From Antedon mediterranea (lineage: Eukaryota > Echinodermata > Crinoidea > Comatulida > Antedonidae): 64,000 bases of DNA. A program made the translations under genes and the position numbers. Location: NCBI RefSeq assembly GCF_964355755.1, contig NC_092671.1:10799001-10863000 (forward strand), given 5' to 3'. The first letter of the stretch is position 1. Every line of letters begins with the position of its first letter. Shown piece by piece: positions 47,582-59,830 of this stretch. The notes under the pieces are model-generated. The model was not told where the DNA came from. It made no database searches and saw nothing but the letters and a program-made list of their open reading frames with translations.

Positions 47582-48781
47582 TAGTTTGGTTTAAAAAAAA
47601 ACGTTTAAATCACAACAATTATGGGGTTTATTTTAGATCGTGTTGCACCTTCGAGATCAATACAGATTTAACAAAACGTTCTAACAGACTAATATTAATA
47701 CTGTTAAACCACTTAAAACATTAGTAAATTTGACATGGATGACCAAGTATACCAATATAATACATCTTCCACACCACTATTTAATATAGAAATATTTTTA
47801 ATCTGAAAACTAAAACTAACCTTTTAAAACAAAGCTCAAAAAGGTTACATCTTTAAATGAGAGATTAAATACAATGAAAAACATCAACGATTAAAAAAGA
47901 TACTTGTAAATGTCGATGACCCGAAAAACGCAGTCCGATATATTGCATTAGCATTTTGATAATTTAAAAATAGATTTCGTTAAGGCGATAATAGCTGTCA
48001 CGGCGGCACGGTCTCGTCTCTCATATAGAATTAAGCGTACATAATACACACAAAACACATCTGTCAGTGTCCAGTCTCCACTTTCAGTGGATCTTAATTC
48101 GGACTCTACTTTTGAAGGAAATAGGCAATAAGGAATGATGGCAATTGCCAACCAGAAAAAAGAACAGAATGTATTACATTTGATTTATTTGAATTCAGAA
48201 CACGATTTCTCTGTTAGTGGAGATACAGTATGCTATTTATTGTTATAAAGTAGCAATTAATATGCTTTTAATCAGATAATTAATCATATAAAAGAGTTGC
48301 TTAATTCCATGAAAATGTGTATGATTGTTTCCTAACTGAATAACAAGGTTACAAACGTACTATTTAGGCTGCAGAAGAAATAGAGTACAAATACGACTGA
48401 TAGTTACGACTTTATTTTCTGAAAAGGTAATTCCTGATTTTTTTTTAATCAACTAAAATATGGACTAAAATAATACCAATAGGCACATCTTATCATTATT
48501 ATAATAATCCAATTATCGATTCCATCCGATTCTGCAGCTGTCATTAGTTATCACCTAACTGACTATCGCAAGTTACTGAGATACAAGCATAGTAATAATT
48601 TCAAAACATTATCTTTGTCACTAGGTCGTGTCTACAGAAAAAATATAATTGTTTAATACACGTTATTACCCAATGCACTGGGTGGAATTTTAGAAAAGTT
48701 TCTTTAAGATCTATACATAGTGAAATTTACACTTTTCTTCTATAATTTTATAGTTTTTTGTAGTATAATAATGATGTAATA
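47582..48781. other. Intergenic, includes 3' flank of the TRIM gene
   Basis: No gene supported. The minus-strand open frame 47948-48151 has no recognised similarity. A minus-strand AATAAA lies near 48411, about 370 bases past the TRIM stop, and could serve as its polyadenylation signal. Confidence 0.35.
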
Positions 48782-50755
48782 TTACGGACTATCTTTCCTA
48801 CTAAAAACACTTACAAAATGCTTTTCTACGACAACCATTTTGTCATCATTAGTACAGGTGATGCCCAGAGGATATTCTAACCCAGTTATTACACACATGA
48901 CGTATTGGTATGTGCCATCCGCAGAGTTATTCAACATATGAACAACTTTCATCGTCCAGTCTAAAATGTACAAGTTATCATGTTTGTCAAAACATATGCC
49001 TGTAAGGTCCATGTCTGTATTTTCTGTCTTTGTGGACGGTATTGTTACCTCATGGATGTCCTGGCCATCTTCATTAATAAGCTTCACTTTGCTCTGCGTG
49101 TGCAAACTTACGTTAAATGCTACCGCTAGTTGGTGTTTTGAGTTTATAGCAATGCTCCATGGGCTAGGACATGTGATCTTCCAAATTAAAGACCCATCTG
49201 CATAGTAAAAACGTAGCGTATCGTTCTGCCAGTTTCCAATCGCTACTCTGCCATCCCGACCAACAGCAAGACAGGGACCAGTTGATTCATTTGACGCTAC
49301 AAATGCGAGTTTATTAAGAAGGTTGCCTTTCATGTTATATGACGTCATATCGGTACATTCTTCTTGAACGATCAGTATTCGTCCATCAGGAGTAATTGCA
49401 ACGTCCAAAGGGCCTTGTTTAGCATTAAGTGGTTCTTTCGCCACATTGATTGTCAGTTTAAGTTCTCCGGTTGCAGTATACATCTGTACCTTACAATTAT
49501 TTGTATCTGTAATCACGATATCACCATGTTTGGTTACTGCTGCCCGCCGGGCATATCCGAATTCTTTAAGACCTGTGCCTTGTTTCCCAAATTTTGAAAT
49601 ACAAGAAAGCGATGTCGTAAAGAATGAATCACCCCTAGAACTGCTTCCGCTTCTGTTTAGACCAGATCCTTTCTTTTCTAGCCTAGGGCGTGGAGCCGGC
49701 TTTGGCTTGTCACTAGACAACACTCCAACATCTTTGGGAAGCTTTAAGTTATCATCAATTTTACAATCTGTGAACAACCTTGACGCAGTGCTTTCAATTT
49801 CTGTTCGAATACTTACTACGTCACGATCGCTGCCTAAATTTAAAATTTCATTCAAAAAGTCGACATTTGTTTGTAAGAACTTTAATTTATTTTCAATTAA
49901 AGATTTTTTATTTTCTATTTTACCAAACTTTTTATCCACCTGACTTTCAATCCTAGTTAACTGTTTTGCTTCCTCTTGTTTGATTAATTTTATTTTCTCT
50001 TCACTAGAACTAACGACGTCTGATTTCATTTTACTGGCTTTCTGTGATATGCTGTTTTCAATTGTTTGAATTTCGTCAATTGCATCATGGAAACATCCTT
50101 TCTTCTTCTTTAGGTCATTCATTTTATCTATAACTTTATTTCGACATTTTGACGCTGCATCTCGGACATCCACATAATTATGCACTGGTCTAGGATGATC
50201 AACAACCGTGCATTCACGGCAAATAGTAACGTCACAACTTTGGCAAAAGTACCTTTGATTTTCTTCTTCGTGACGTGGGCATTTGCTTACTTTACGTGAT
50301 TTTTTGTAAAGTGTTCGTAAACTCGTGGTTTTTAGTTCCTCCAGTGAGTTCACGACATGTTCTTGAAACATCTTGATTCTCTGATGAGATTCCACACATT
50401 TTGCGCAGAGAAACTCGTCACATTCAAAACATCGGCCAGTTGCAACTTCACGGGAATCACACAGCGTACAGACAATAGGTTCGCTTGGATTCTTGATCAA
50501 TTGATGGATTTTATTAAAATTCTGCAGATTTAAGATCAAAGAATTCACCTTTAAAGCGGCTAATCCATCTTTATCTAAAACGGTTTTAAAATCACATTTT
50601 GGACAAGCGATCCTACTTCTCATCGGTTCAATGTGCTTAGTAAGGCAATCTTTACAGAAGCTATGTAGACAATGTAACACTCGTGGATTACTATAGTTCT
50701 TAAGACAAACCGAGCACTCAAGAAATTCTTCTATCAAATGTAGTTTTGCAGCCAT
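48782..50755 (-). CDS. TRIM-NHL protein (RING, two B-boxes, coiled coil, NHL propeller)
   Basis: A single uninterrupted frame encodes 657 residues starting MAAKLHLIEEFLECSVCL. RING finger at ~14-54 (C14, C17, C29, H31, C34, C37, then ACPKC). B-box 1 at ~95-124 (CTLC...CFECDEFLCAKC..SH). B-box 2 at ~158-192 (CPRHEEE...YFCQSCDVTICRECTVVDH). Coiled coil at ~200-320. A linker rich in Pro and Ser (KPAPRPR, SGSSSRG) takes the position where related proteins may have a filamin domain. NHL repeats from ~385 to the end (FGKQGTGLKEFGYARRAAVT, GPLDVAITPDGRILIV, LTGICFDKHDNLYILD, YPLGITCTNDDKMVVV). It is expected to be an E3 ubiquitin ligase with a protein- or RNA-binding propeller, of the TRIM2/3/71-like class. 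Lack of introns suggests retroposition or an intronless lineage. The exact orthologue is undecided. Confidence 0.9.
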   Translation of the reverse strand: MAAKLHLIEEFLECSVCLKNYSNPRVLHCLHSFCKDCLTKHIEPMRSRIACPKCDFKTVLDKDGLAALKVNSLILNLQNFNKIHQLIKNPSEPIVCTLCDSREVATGRCFECDEFLCAKCVESHQRIKMFQEHVVNSLEELKTTSLRTLYKKSRKVSKCPRHEEENQRYFCQSCDVTICRECTVVDHPRPVHNYVDVRDAASKCRNKVIDKMNDLKKKKGCFHDAIDEIQTIENSISQKASKMKSDVVSSSEEKIKLIKQEEAKQLTRIESQVDKKFGKIENKKSLIENKLKFLQTNVDFLNEILNLGSDRDVVSIRTEIESTASRLFTDCKIDDNLKLPKDVGVLSSDKPKPAPRPRLEKKGSGLNRSGSSSRGDSFFTTSLSCISKFGKQGTGLKEFGYARRAAVTKHGDIVITDTNNCKVQMYTATGELKLTINVAKEPLNAKQGPLDVAITPDGRILIVQEECTDMTSYNMKGNLLNKLAFVASNESTGPCLAVGRDGRVAIGNWQNDTLRFYYADGSLIWKITCPSPWSIAINSKHQLAVAFNVSLHTQSKVKLINEDGQDIHEVTIPSTKTENTDMDLTGICFDKHDNLYILDWTMKVVHMLNNSADGTYQYVMCVITGLEYPLGITCTNDDKMVVVEKHFVSVFSRKDSP

Positions 50756-51269
50756 GTTTCTCTGCTACTAAAATCACATATAAAGGTTCTCAAAATCAGC
50801 AACGAACAAATAAAAATTGTTAATATGTCCTCTGTTTAAAAACATTCTCCATTCTCGTAAATGTCCGCACACTAATTTTATAGCAAGCCCATCATTGTTT
50901 CATTTAATACAATACACTTAATGTGTTGCTGCGTTTTGAATGAGTAATACAACGTAGCGTATAGTTCTTCCTCATCGGATGCTACGTGGAAGTCTAATTT
51001 AAAACTTCCGCCATTGATGTCACTCGAGTTTGTTTGTCGTTTGAGGTGCCAGAAATACATACATAGATGTTGTATATTGTATTGCGTACGTCTTTGCCAG
51101 ATCACGATAAAACTAACCTAATTATAATTGTAATGAGTTAATTTGAATAATAGTGCGGTTTATTAGTAACGCTTAACGTGAATTATCGTTGAAAAAGAGA
51201 CCCGATAGCAAAGAATCGTTGTTATTTATGCCTCTGTTTTGTATACTATAAGTTATTTATTATCTTAGT
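50756..51269. other. Upstream flank of the TRIM gene
   Basis: No supported coding region (the minus-strand open frame 50878-51105 has no recognised similarity) and no clear core promoter. Confidence 0.3.
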
Positions 51270-51455
51270 GTATACAAATCCAAAGGCAAAATGACAATGC
51301 TGTGGGTATCAGTGGCTGGATCGCTGCAATGGAGATACAATAACAAGAGCGAAAAGCTAAATCAAAACGATAAAGTAAAACAGCAAGAAAAGTTAGCAGC
51401 GAGCTTTCGGTCAACACTAGCCCTTCATCGGTGCAAGTGTATGTATATGTATATA
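51270..51455 (-). repeat. Inverted single copy of the ~165-bp hammerhead-like unit
   Basis: On the minus strand the order of words matches the units at 16765-17272: ACCGATGAAGGGCTAGTGTT, AAAGCTCG, TTTTGATTTAGCTTTT, ATCCAGCCACTGATACCCAC, AGCATTGTCATTTTGC. The plus-strand open frame 51291-51491 across it is an artefact. Confidence 0.7.
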
Positions 51456-52737
51456 GATTTTTTTTTTTACTTTTTTAAATGGTGGCTATGACTCACATAT
51501 TGTTTTGCTTTTTATAGGATATTTCATTTCTTGCACTTCTACTATGTAATGTGTGTGGTAAAAAAAAATATATACTATTCGCATTCCCAATTATAGGCTA
51601 AATGTTAAAAAAAGACAGAAAAAAAACCCCCCAAAACAAGTCAATTAAAGGAAGGTGTAATGAAAGCTAGAGAGGGAACATGATATATTAATAATCAATC
51701 GGTTATATTTTAAGTTGATGAAGAATTGTATAGTCAGTTAAAATCCCAGTCAACAAACCTAGGCAATCAGCAAAAATGGGCATTTATAACTGGGCCATGT
51801 GAAGTGATATCACTTTCTTTTATTCAATACGTTTTACTGATTATTGTCTTTTCCACTGTCTAATGAAGATCTATTGTAGAAAATCAATTTTCTCTTTGGA
51901 GACTGAAATCTAATCTTCGCATACGTGTGCTACACTAATATTACTACATACAATCGTCATGCTTTCGATTCATTAGGCAGAGAAGAAGTTGTCATAATTG
52001 GTTGTATTTGTAATAGTGCAATCAGAAAATGTAGGCTTATAAGTAAATGATATGGGTTCCATCTTCAATTATAATCTGTCTCTGAATCTTCTATACTGCT
52101 CCTAAAATACTAGACCTACTAACTAGCAGAAAGATACCAATAAAACTGAAGCATGACTAAAGCACAAAATATTAAAAAAAATAAGTGCTAAGGCATAAAC
52201 AAATCATCATTTTAAAAAAATGTCTTTACTCGGGTGAGGAGTAAGCCTGACGTAGGCCACGTGATACTCAACGTTTTAATATAAATTAGTATAGTATTAC
52301 CGTAACAACTCGAATAGGCCCACTATGATGTAATTATAGGCCTAGTATTCTACTTCTAGCCTATTTTGCCGTGACCGCCGTTTAATAATTCATGACCATG
52401 TACATTAAATTACACAGGCCTAGTTACTAATAATAATTGAATCAATAATGCATTAATTAATAATTTAACTGCAGCGGAAAATAAGTAATTGAAGGCCGCT
52501 TTACTACGGTAAATTTCAATCAGCTTCATGTTAACAACAATCTTAAAAAAGGTTGACAATAAAACAAAAATGTTTTCTACATCGTCGAAAGCATGGTGCG
52601 CGAGTATATTAATATTCATTTCATGACGTCGTGAAAAAAAAGCGCAACCAATCAGAACTCATGAATGTTCGAATTTCATTCGCTACTGGTAATATCTGTC
52701 ACTGGTGGTGGAAACAGGCTTTATAAAATCGTATCGC
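51456..52737. other. Intergenic
   Basis: No gene or element recognised. Confidence 0.35.
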
Positions 52738-53130
52738 TAATAATATTATATTAAATAATAATAATAATATTACACTTTTATAAAGCGCTAATTACTGATG
52801 TCTCAGCGCTAAAATATCAACAAGAATTATTGAAAAAGGCGATATTTTAGAAGTGACTTGAATTGCTTAGGAGATTTACATTGACGGATATGGAGTGGAA
52901 GCTGGTTCCAAACTAGTAGCGCTTGTGCAAAAAAACCCCACTTGGGGTAAAATTTAAGGTGTGATTTTGGAGTAGATAAAATAATTATTTTTATGTTATA
53001 AATATGTTTATGATAACTCATGTGAATGTGAGAATTTTTCATGGATATGAAGACATTTCTCTCCGTGGTGTGAGTAAGACTGAAGAGGGCGCTAAGCACG
53101 AGCTTACGACATACCATGGCATAAAACAAG
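52738..53130 (-). mobile_element. 3' fragment of a CR1/L2-like retrotransposon
   Basis: The minus-strand frame ending at 52827 finishes GFFAQALLVWNQLPLHIRQC and KSPKQFKSLLKYRLF, the characteristic end of L2/CR1-group RT proteins (A...WN.LP..IR...S...FK..LK..LF). A short 3' UTR (AGCGCTTTATAAAAGTG) and an ATT-repeat tail (52755-52775) follow. Everything upstream is missing, as usual for 5'-truncated insertions. Confidence 0.8.
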
Positions 53131-53284
53131 AACATTGGAATTGGAACCCGTTTGTTTGTTTGTTTACGTTTGGGTGATTTCCGTTTATTTACGTGTTAAT
53201 AAGTTAAGCCACAACTCCCTGCAAAAAAAAAGATATATGAATAGTGTGTTTTCTTATACAGTATATAGTACGCCAAATTGAATA

Positions 53285-54006
53285 ATGTTATCGTTTGTGT
53301 ACGGTACCCTGAAACGAGGCCAGCCTAACCACCACCTCTTGCAGAATCCCTCTAATGGCAAAGGAAAGTACCTTGGCACGGCCAAAACGTATGAAAAGTG
53401 GCCTTTGGTCGTAGGTTCTCGACACAATATACCTTACATTTTGGATTGTCCAGGAAAGGGACATGTAAGTACTGTATTGCTATAGTATACAGTAGTATAA
53501 GGTATGGAGGTATAAATATATATACCTCATGAGTATAGCAACGTGTAAATTGGTATTTTCTATAGGCACGGTTTGGTTATTGCCATGCGTCTAGTATCTG
53601 TTTTTAATCAGCATGGTTGTAAACTAATGCAATAGCCAAGTGATGAGATGTTTTTTTTTAAATAGAAATTAATTTATTTCATTTATTCACAAAATGCTTT
53701 TAGAATGTTATGGGTGAAGTATTTGAGATTGACAATACAATGTTAGCAGCTTTAGATCGGCTCGAGGGTCACCCAATCTATTACCAACGTACAGACATCA
53801 AAGTAACATTAGTACAAGACGCTGACGGCAATCCTCTCCAGAATCAAACTCCTATAACCTGTATGTTTTATGTCTTGAGGAACTTTAAAGATCACATGAT
53901 GGAACTTCCATTTATAGAAGAATACAAAAATGGAATCCCTCTGAAATATAATCCACACAGTGATAGGGATGAAGATGATCACAGAGTTGATGTAATGCAT
54001 ATTTGA
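53285..54006 (+). CDS. GGACT: Gamma-glutamylaminecyclotransferase
   Basis: Two exons, 53285-53464 and 53704-54006, joined in phase 0 (GGACAT/GTAAGT ... TTTTAG/AATGTT), encode 160 residues; the vertebrate enzyme has about 150. The substrate-loop motif FVYGTLKRGQPNHHLL (residues 4-19) and HNIPYIL are almost identical to the known family. LDRLEGHPIYYQRT (78-90) carries the catalytic glutamate (E81) in the expected place. LKYNP near the C-terminus is also conserved. The enzyme releases 5-oxoproline and free lysine from gamma-glutamyl-epsilon-lysine, clearing transglutaminase cross-link products in the cytosol. An AATAAA lies at 54193-54198, a suitable polyadenylation signal. The neighbouring CDV3 gene points toward it (convergent). 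Confidence 0.92.
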
Positions 54007-55420
54007 ACAATTTTATTATATAAACTGATTGTATTTTTACTTCTTTTAAAGAAGGCTTCTTAAAATCAAAAGTACTGTTGTACGTCACTTTAAAGATATA
54101 TTATTGATTACTTTGAGAATACAAATTTGAAAATAACAGTCACTATCTATATCATTTTTGTCACACTATATCTATATAATAATGGTCATCTTAATAAATG
54201 TTATCAGGCTGGGGATGGTTAGCGTAGTATTATAAATTATCAGTATATATGTCATAGCTTATGGAAAGTAGTTATGGTAACGTTTTCCTATGAAGACAAA
54301 AAATGAATAGTGGCAGATATAATAAGCATTATTTTAAACCAAAGTGTGTTTAAAACCTGCTGCCATGTTAAACCGGATACATAAAATATGCCACCACACA
54401 TTTTTGTTTTACATTTAGTATGTATTTAATATTTTGTATAGATACGACTTTAGTTCACATAATGTTGTCTTGCTTTTGAAACCGACATGCTATACTCCCT
54501 AAAGATACAGTTTATATATAATATACTATTTTAGTTTCTGAGATTTATGATGCAATAATATTAAAATTACTGTTCCAATAATAGTCCTTATATCATTCAA
54601 TATTACAGAAAATATATCCATTAACATTTTAATAGTAACAGAAAAATATTCAAATGACAAAAATATATTTAATTCACATTAGGTTATTTTGATATTAAAC
54701 AATACAGGAAAAATAATTATAACAGATGCTGTACTTCATTTCTATTTCAATAGAGGAATTCAAAGTCAATTGATACCATGAAATATATTAAGAGATATTC
54801 TTCAGTCAACTGCTATTCCATAGGGGGCGTTCGATTTGCGATGACCTACTATATACGCATACTGTGCTGTTGGTCGTTGTGTCGGGGAATCGAGCAAGGA
54901 GGCAATGATCCTGCATACACACATTGAATTAACATGACGTAATGAGTTTCTAGATTGTCGCAAATCAAATGATTTCTAATTACTACACAGATGAGAATAG
55001 AAAATATTATACTGTAGTGTAATTATAAACTTAGATCAATTCAATGTACATGAACCCTCTAACTGATCGAGATATATTTCTACCATGGAGGAGTACTCCA
55101 GGATTTTACCGAAATGCCCAATATTAACATATTGTAAACCTTAAATGGAGAAACAAAATCAACCGTATTGTGTACAAATTGAGATTTGAAGAGACAAACA
55201 TAGTCACTGAGTTGGCATCAACTTTTATGAATATTGCAACACAAATATGAAAACATGCCTCAAGAACATAGATAACAATCATTTCCCTTGCCTGCAAACA
55301 CAATACGGAGTAATAAAAACAATAAACGAAGCCCTTAGCCACAATACTCGGAAAGCTTGTTGTGTAGATCTATTTGTCCAGGTAAATCTTGTCGATAATT
55401 CCTAAATGTAAAGGTTAACA
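54007..55420. other. Intergenic between convergent genes
   Basis: It contains the 3' UTR and polyadenylation signal of GGACT near 54193. No further gene or element recognised. Confidence 0.4.
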
Positions 55421-58225
55421 TCAATTCTGCTGGAGAGCCGAGTATTTATTCTGAGTTTCTATCTGATTATTTTTTTTGGACGGGTCTTCAGCTGAACCGC
55501 GGCTGCTTCCTTTCGTAACTGTTTCAAAATCTCGTTCACTTTCTTTTGTTCTGGAAAATAATACAATTAAACATTTTTTTAAAACTAGTAATGTCATGTC
55601 GGATCAATTCAATGTAAACAGGTCACAAGTATATGGTAGACTAGATACGCCTATACCCTCCTAGGGAATGTCATTTTTTTAAATATTATTTTGGTATAAA
55701 AATATAATACAAAAAGCAGAAAAAGTTTTGTGATCATATGAATACAAAATATCAGATTTGTATTATTTACTGTCAATCTCTTAAAAATCGCTTATAAAAA
55801 ATATGAAAAAAAAAATTAGAAGCTTTTTGGTGCAGGTTTGAATTTTTGGCATTACTATTACAAGTATATTGACACTTACTTATATTTTGCAATGTCTATA
55901 CTAGCAGATAAAGATGGAAAGTCCGATTCACTGGTAATTTCTGGAGCTGTCATTTTTTTTCTTCTTCTCAGTCTGTCATTAGAAGGTGTCATTGATTGTT
56001 CTGTCACAGTAGCTCCAGCTCTTTTTGCTGGTGGGACATACTTGTTGGACTTGGGAGCCTCTGGTTCCGGTGCTGGTGGTGGTTGGGCGACCGGTTCTGG
56101 TGCAGGTTTTTCAACTACTTCAGCTACATTGCAAAGAAACAGAAATTACATTCTAACTGTTTTGGCGCTAATACACTTATGTACCTACAGTAGGTCGATG
56201 GGTTAAAGTAGGTTCAGATTTTACCACTGAATAATATTACCTGAATCTAAAACTAAAAATTAACTCAGTGGGTGTGAAAATGCATAAGTGATGTTACATG
56301 TTGTCTCTCATATAAAATATCAGGCTCCACGATTAAAAAGAAATGACTCTAATGCCTCCTTATCACTAAGGTAAGATAAGATAGTAATTGATTGTATGCC
56401 AAATATATATAATATGTTTGTAACCACACTAACCCCACTTATTTTGTGATTCAATTGTGATTGAATGTTGCAGTAAATAAAGACAGGCTGTTAACAATTT
56501 CAAACTATAGTCAAGTGAATCTAGTGATATTTAAAGGTATAAACACATCACAAATTCACTTGAACAATGCTCCATTTAATCTTAATACAAGAATTATTTA
56601 CTTTCAAGATATGATGAACGTTAAATATCTATTTCATAAGACCAGTTAAGATTGGGTAAAGTGGATTAAATAGAATTTGTAGCTTTGTTTCCTTGTATTT
56701 ATTATTAGTTTATATGTATATATATTTTTTCTTTTCAGATTTCATGTTATATATCTTGGGGTGGGTCAAACTTCAGAGTCTTTTTGACTTATATGACTCT
56801 CCCCCCCACATGATTACTTACACTATTTATTAACCTGTATGTTGTTATATTGTGGAAATAATTGAAATTGAAAAATTAGAGAGCATATTTTATTATTATT
56901 ACCTGCAGATGATTCTGTTACTTGCTGTTTATTCCAAGGACCTGATGTACCATCAGATTTTACAAGCTCTCCATTTTCATCAAATTCATCACCTTCTTGA
57001 ATTTGTTCATCAGCATCGTTTCCTGTTCTGTAAGTGTACGTACAATAATAATAATGTTAGGAATTAACAGTTGTTTATCCGAAATTAAGGTATTTGTATT
57101 TGTAAATAAGAGTTATTTATTAATTGTAAGAAATTTGACCCGTTTTATAACAATAAAAAAAGATAAAACAGATTTTATTCAACCTGTACTTGACTGATTA
57201 GCTACCTTTCATTTTCATGATGCGGCACTATACTACATGCATATTTAGTCAAATAGTAATTCTGTGCATTCCCAGAAACATATTCATGATCATGCATATA
57301 GTAGAATTACTGTTGGACTCAATAGCTGGATAGTTTCTTGCGGCATTGTGAAAACAACAGATCGGTATTCAGAGAATTTAGTAAGAAAAGAAAAAAGTAA
57401 TCAACGAATCACTACTGTACCCAATTTGTAATGATTGTATCCTAAGTCCGCTGTAGTCTTTGGTAGATGGGTCATCAAAATCTTTCCATTCATCATCTCC
57501 CTAAAAAAAATGCAGGGAAACATGTTAATTATGAAAAAAGAGGAAAAATAGAGCTAGGCAGTCGTATCACTGTTCGAGTTTAATCGCAAACACTAATATA
57601 AAAATTAATATAAAAAAAGTGTTTAGTTGTTGGAATTTTTAGTGGTGGTCTGTGCTTGTTGTATTTGGCCTAGGCCTAGAACCCATATAATACTTTAAAT
57701 AGTTAATACTAAAATAGATGCCAGGGCAGAAATAAAAAGTAAAACAAGCTTCTTTCTAGGCTTACTAGGTAGTATACTGTCTAGTCTGGGCTAGGCCTAA
57801 CCTGCCTCATAATCAACACATTAGCGGCTGGCTCGACTCTGCTCGCCTGCCTAAAAAAGTTTTATTTGGGCCTAGGTAGGCTAGGCCCTGGCTAGCTAGG
57901 TAGCCGAGGCCTAAAATAAATAAGTATTGTTAATAACGGAAGGTCGAAGGAAGAGGAAATATTAGCTTACTTGTGGAATTTCATTTGCTGGCTTTGTTAC
58001 AATATCGTCGCCAGTTTCATCAGTCACTACTGGAAAAACTTGGTTCTGTTTCTTCTCCTTCTTTTCTTTTTTCTCACCATCTGCTGCACTGCTGGCAGTC
58101 GTGCCTGTCGAGAGGGTTTTCGCGATTTGGTCCGAGGTAGTAAATTTACTTTTATTAGCCTTAGATTTCGACCTTTTACTCTTGTCTTTTTTAGCAAAAA
58201 AGTCTTCAACTGATTTATCGGTCAT
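55421..58225 (-). CDS. CDV3: CDV3 homologue
   Basis: Five exons: 57971-58225, 57421-57500, 56903-57027, 55880-56123, 55421-55550. Phases 0, 2, 1, 2 all match across junctions, giving 277 residues. The start MTDKSVEDFFAKKDKSKR fits the family N-terminus (SLDNFFAKRDKKKK-like), preferred over an in-frame ATG 30 bases upstream that would precede it. Later exons carry GDDEWKDFDDPSTKDYSGLR, SGPWNKQQ, KYVPPAKR and PEITSESDFPSLS, all in the order known for CDV3. The last exon ends NKYSALQQN. The protein is hydrophilic, Lys-rich at the start and Pro/Glu-rich in the middle, without membrane segments; CDV3 is a cytoplasmic protein of poorly understood function. The identification is firm. Confidence 0.9.
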
Positions 58226-59830
58226 ATTTAATGATATAATTTGTTCATAAAACAAAAGAAAATTATTTTAAATACTAGATTTGACACATTTCCTGATGAC
58301 AAACAACGATCTTCCTCGGGAAAAATGTGGCGAGTTGACCGGCGGTCTGCTTAGATTGTTTTTACAAATAGCGAAACTAAGCGGACCACCAACAACAGTA
58401 ACAAAAATATAGCTGATTTTAAAGATTAGTGCATTGCAAATAATTTGTTTAGATGTAATAATACATATGATTTTAAAAATATAACACAGAATTTGTAATA
58501 AAAAAAGCCAAAATTGTATTTGATCATTTGTTGTCTGTGATTTATATACATTGATGTCGTCACGTCAGTTCGCAAATTTCATTATGTAAGTACTTAGTTT
58601 AAGCCTAGTGCATTTTGCCTATGTGTATTTAAGAAATTCAATTGTACCATTGAATAACACAATACAGCCTTATGCTAAATGTGTTTATTGTATTAAATTA
58701 AAATATTGTTTTAACTTTGTTACTTAATAATAGAAAAAACTGATCTGATTTATTTCACTAACGTTAAGGTAAATAAGATTATACAATCACTATAATCAAA
58801 ATGGAATATTCCAATGACCTGGCCTATCGCGAATAAATCTGAATAATTTAGGGGATTCCCCGATCAAAACCAAAACATTAATTTTAGTAGTTAAGTTCTA
58901 AATGAAGAAAGAAGAAATAAAAATTAATAACCTTTTAACAAATGGAATCTTTCCTAGATTGATAGTGCACTGAAGACCGGATAGACGTTATCAAGGTAGG
59001 TATAGGGATTTTCATGCATAATACTAATTATATTCTACAGCCTGCTGCAGTAAATAATGACACTATACAATACAACGAAGGGAGAGGGCTTTTTTTATGC
59101 ATTTTCATGGCGGGTTCTGCTCTTCTTGTGGCCCACTCAGTAATTTGTTCAATTGGTCATATAACATTATAACTGATTATTAACTGATTCCAAGATGTGA
59201 CAGTTGTCGATTTTTATCATTATCCGGGTGTTAATTTTATATATTGAATATTATACTAGGCCTAGGCCTAATTGAAGCATGCAGGGAATTGAACAATAGG
59301 CTCCCTGTTTAAAGGATATAAGACAGAGCGGGGTTTTCCCGCACGGACAGGTGAATTAAATTATTATATTTCGTCACATCTTGATACATAGTATATAAAA
59401 CAATTTGTTTTTCAGCAGAGAGACAAGAAGAAATCTTAATCAAGTTATGAAACTAAAGTAGGCCTACCATAAGACTACAATACTGTGCCTTGACATAATG
59501 ACATGAATGTATAGGCCTACAGTTAGGGTGGAGGGGGCGGTTTGGCAACATGTTTCCTTCTTTCTAGGATTTTTATCAGATAATCTACGACTACTCTTGT
59601 AACATGACCACAGTGCTGATTTTGCCATTTTCCCTTTAACTTTATAGGCACACGGATGGCTTGAATTGTCACTATTGCCCTTTTTGCCAGTGATAGGCCT
59701 ACCACTAGCAAAAAAAAGCAGTATTCATGGTTATAGCATTGCACAGTGCATAATCCCATCAAGTGTACAAATCAAATCACCTGACATATTATTATTTATA
59801 AACTAATATTAACCCCACCTTTTTCAACAG
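58226..59830. other. Intergenic or 5' intronic region of the GTPase gene
   Basis: No coding exon found. A TATA-like AAGGATATAAGACAG (59312-59326) followed by a kappaB-like GGGGTTTTCC (59330-59339) may mark the start of the downstream gene. A conspicuous pyrimidine-rich acceptor closes the region (TTTTTCAACAG, ending 59830). Confidence 0.35.

Noticed and set aside
51291-51491. 66-codon open frame
   Set aside because: It is the reverse strand of a copy of the ~165-bp repeat unit.
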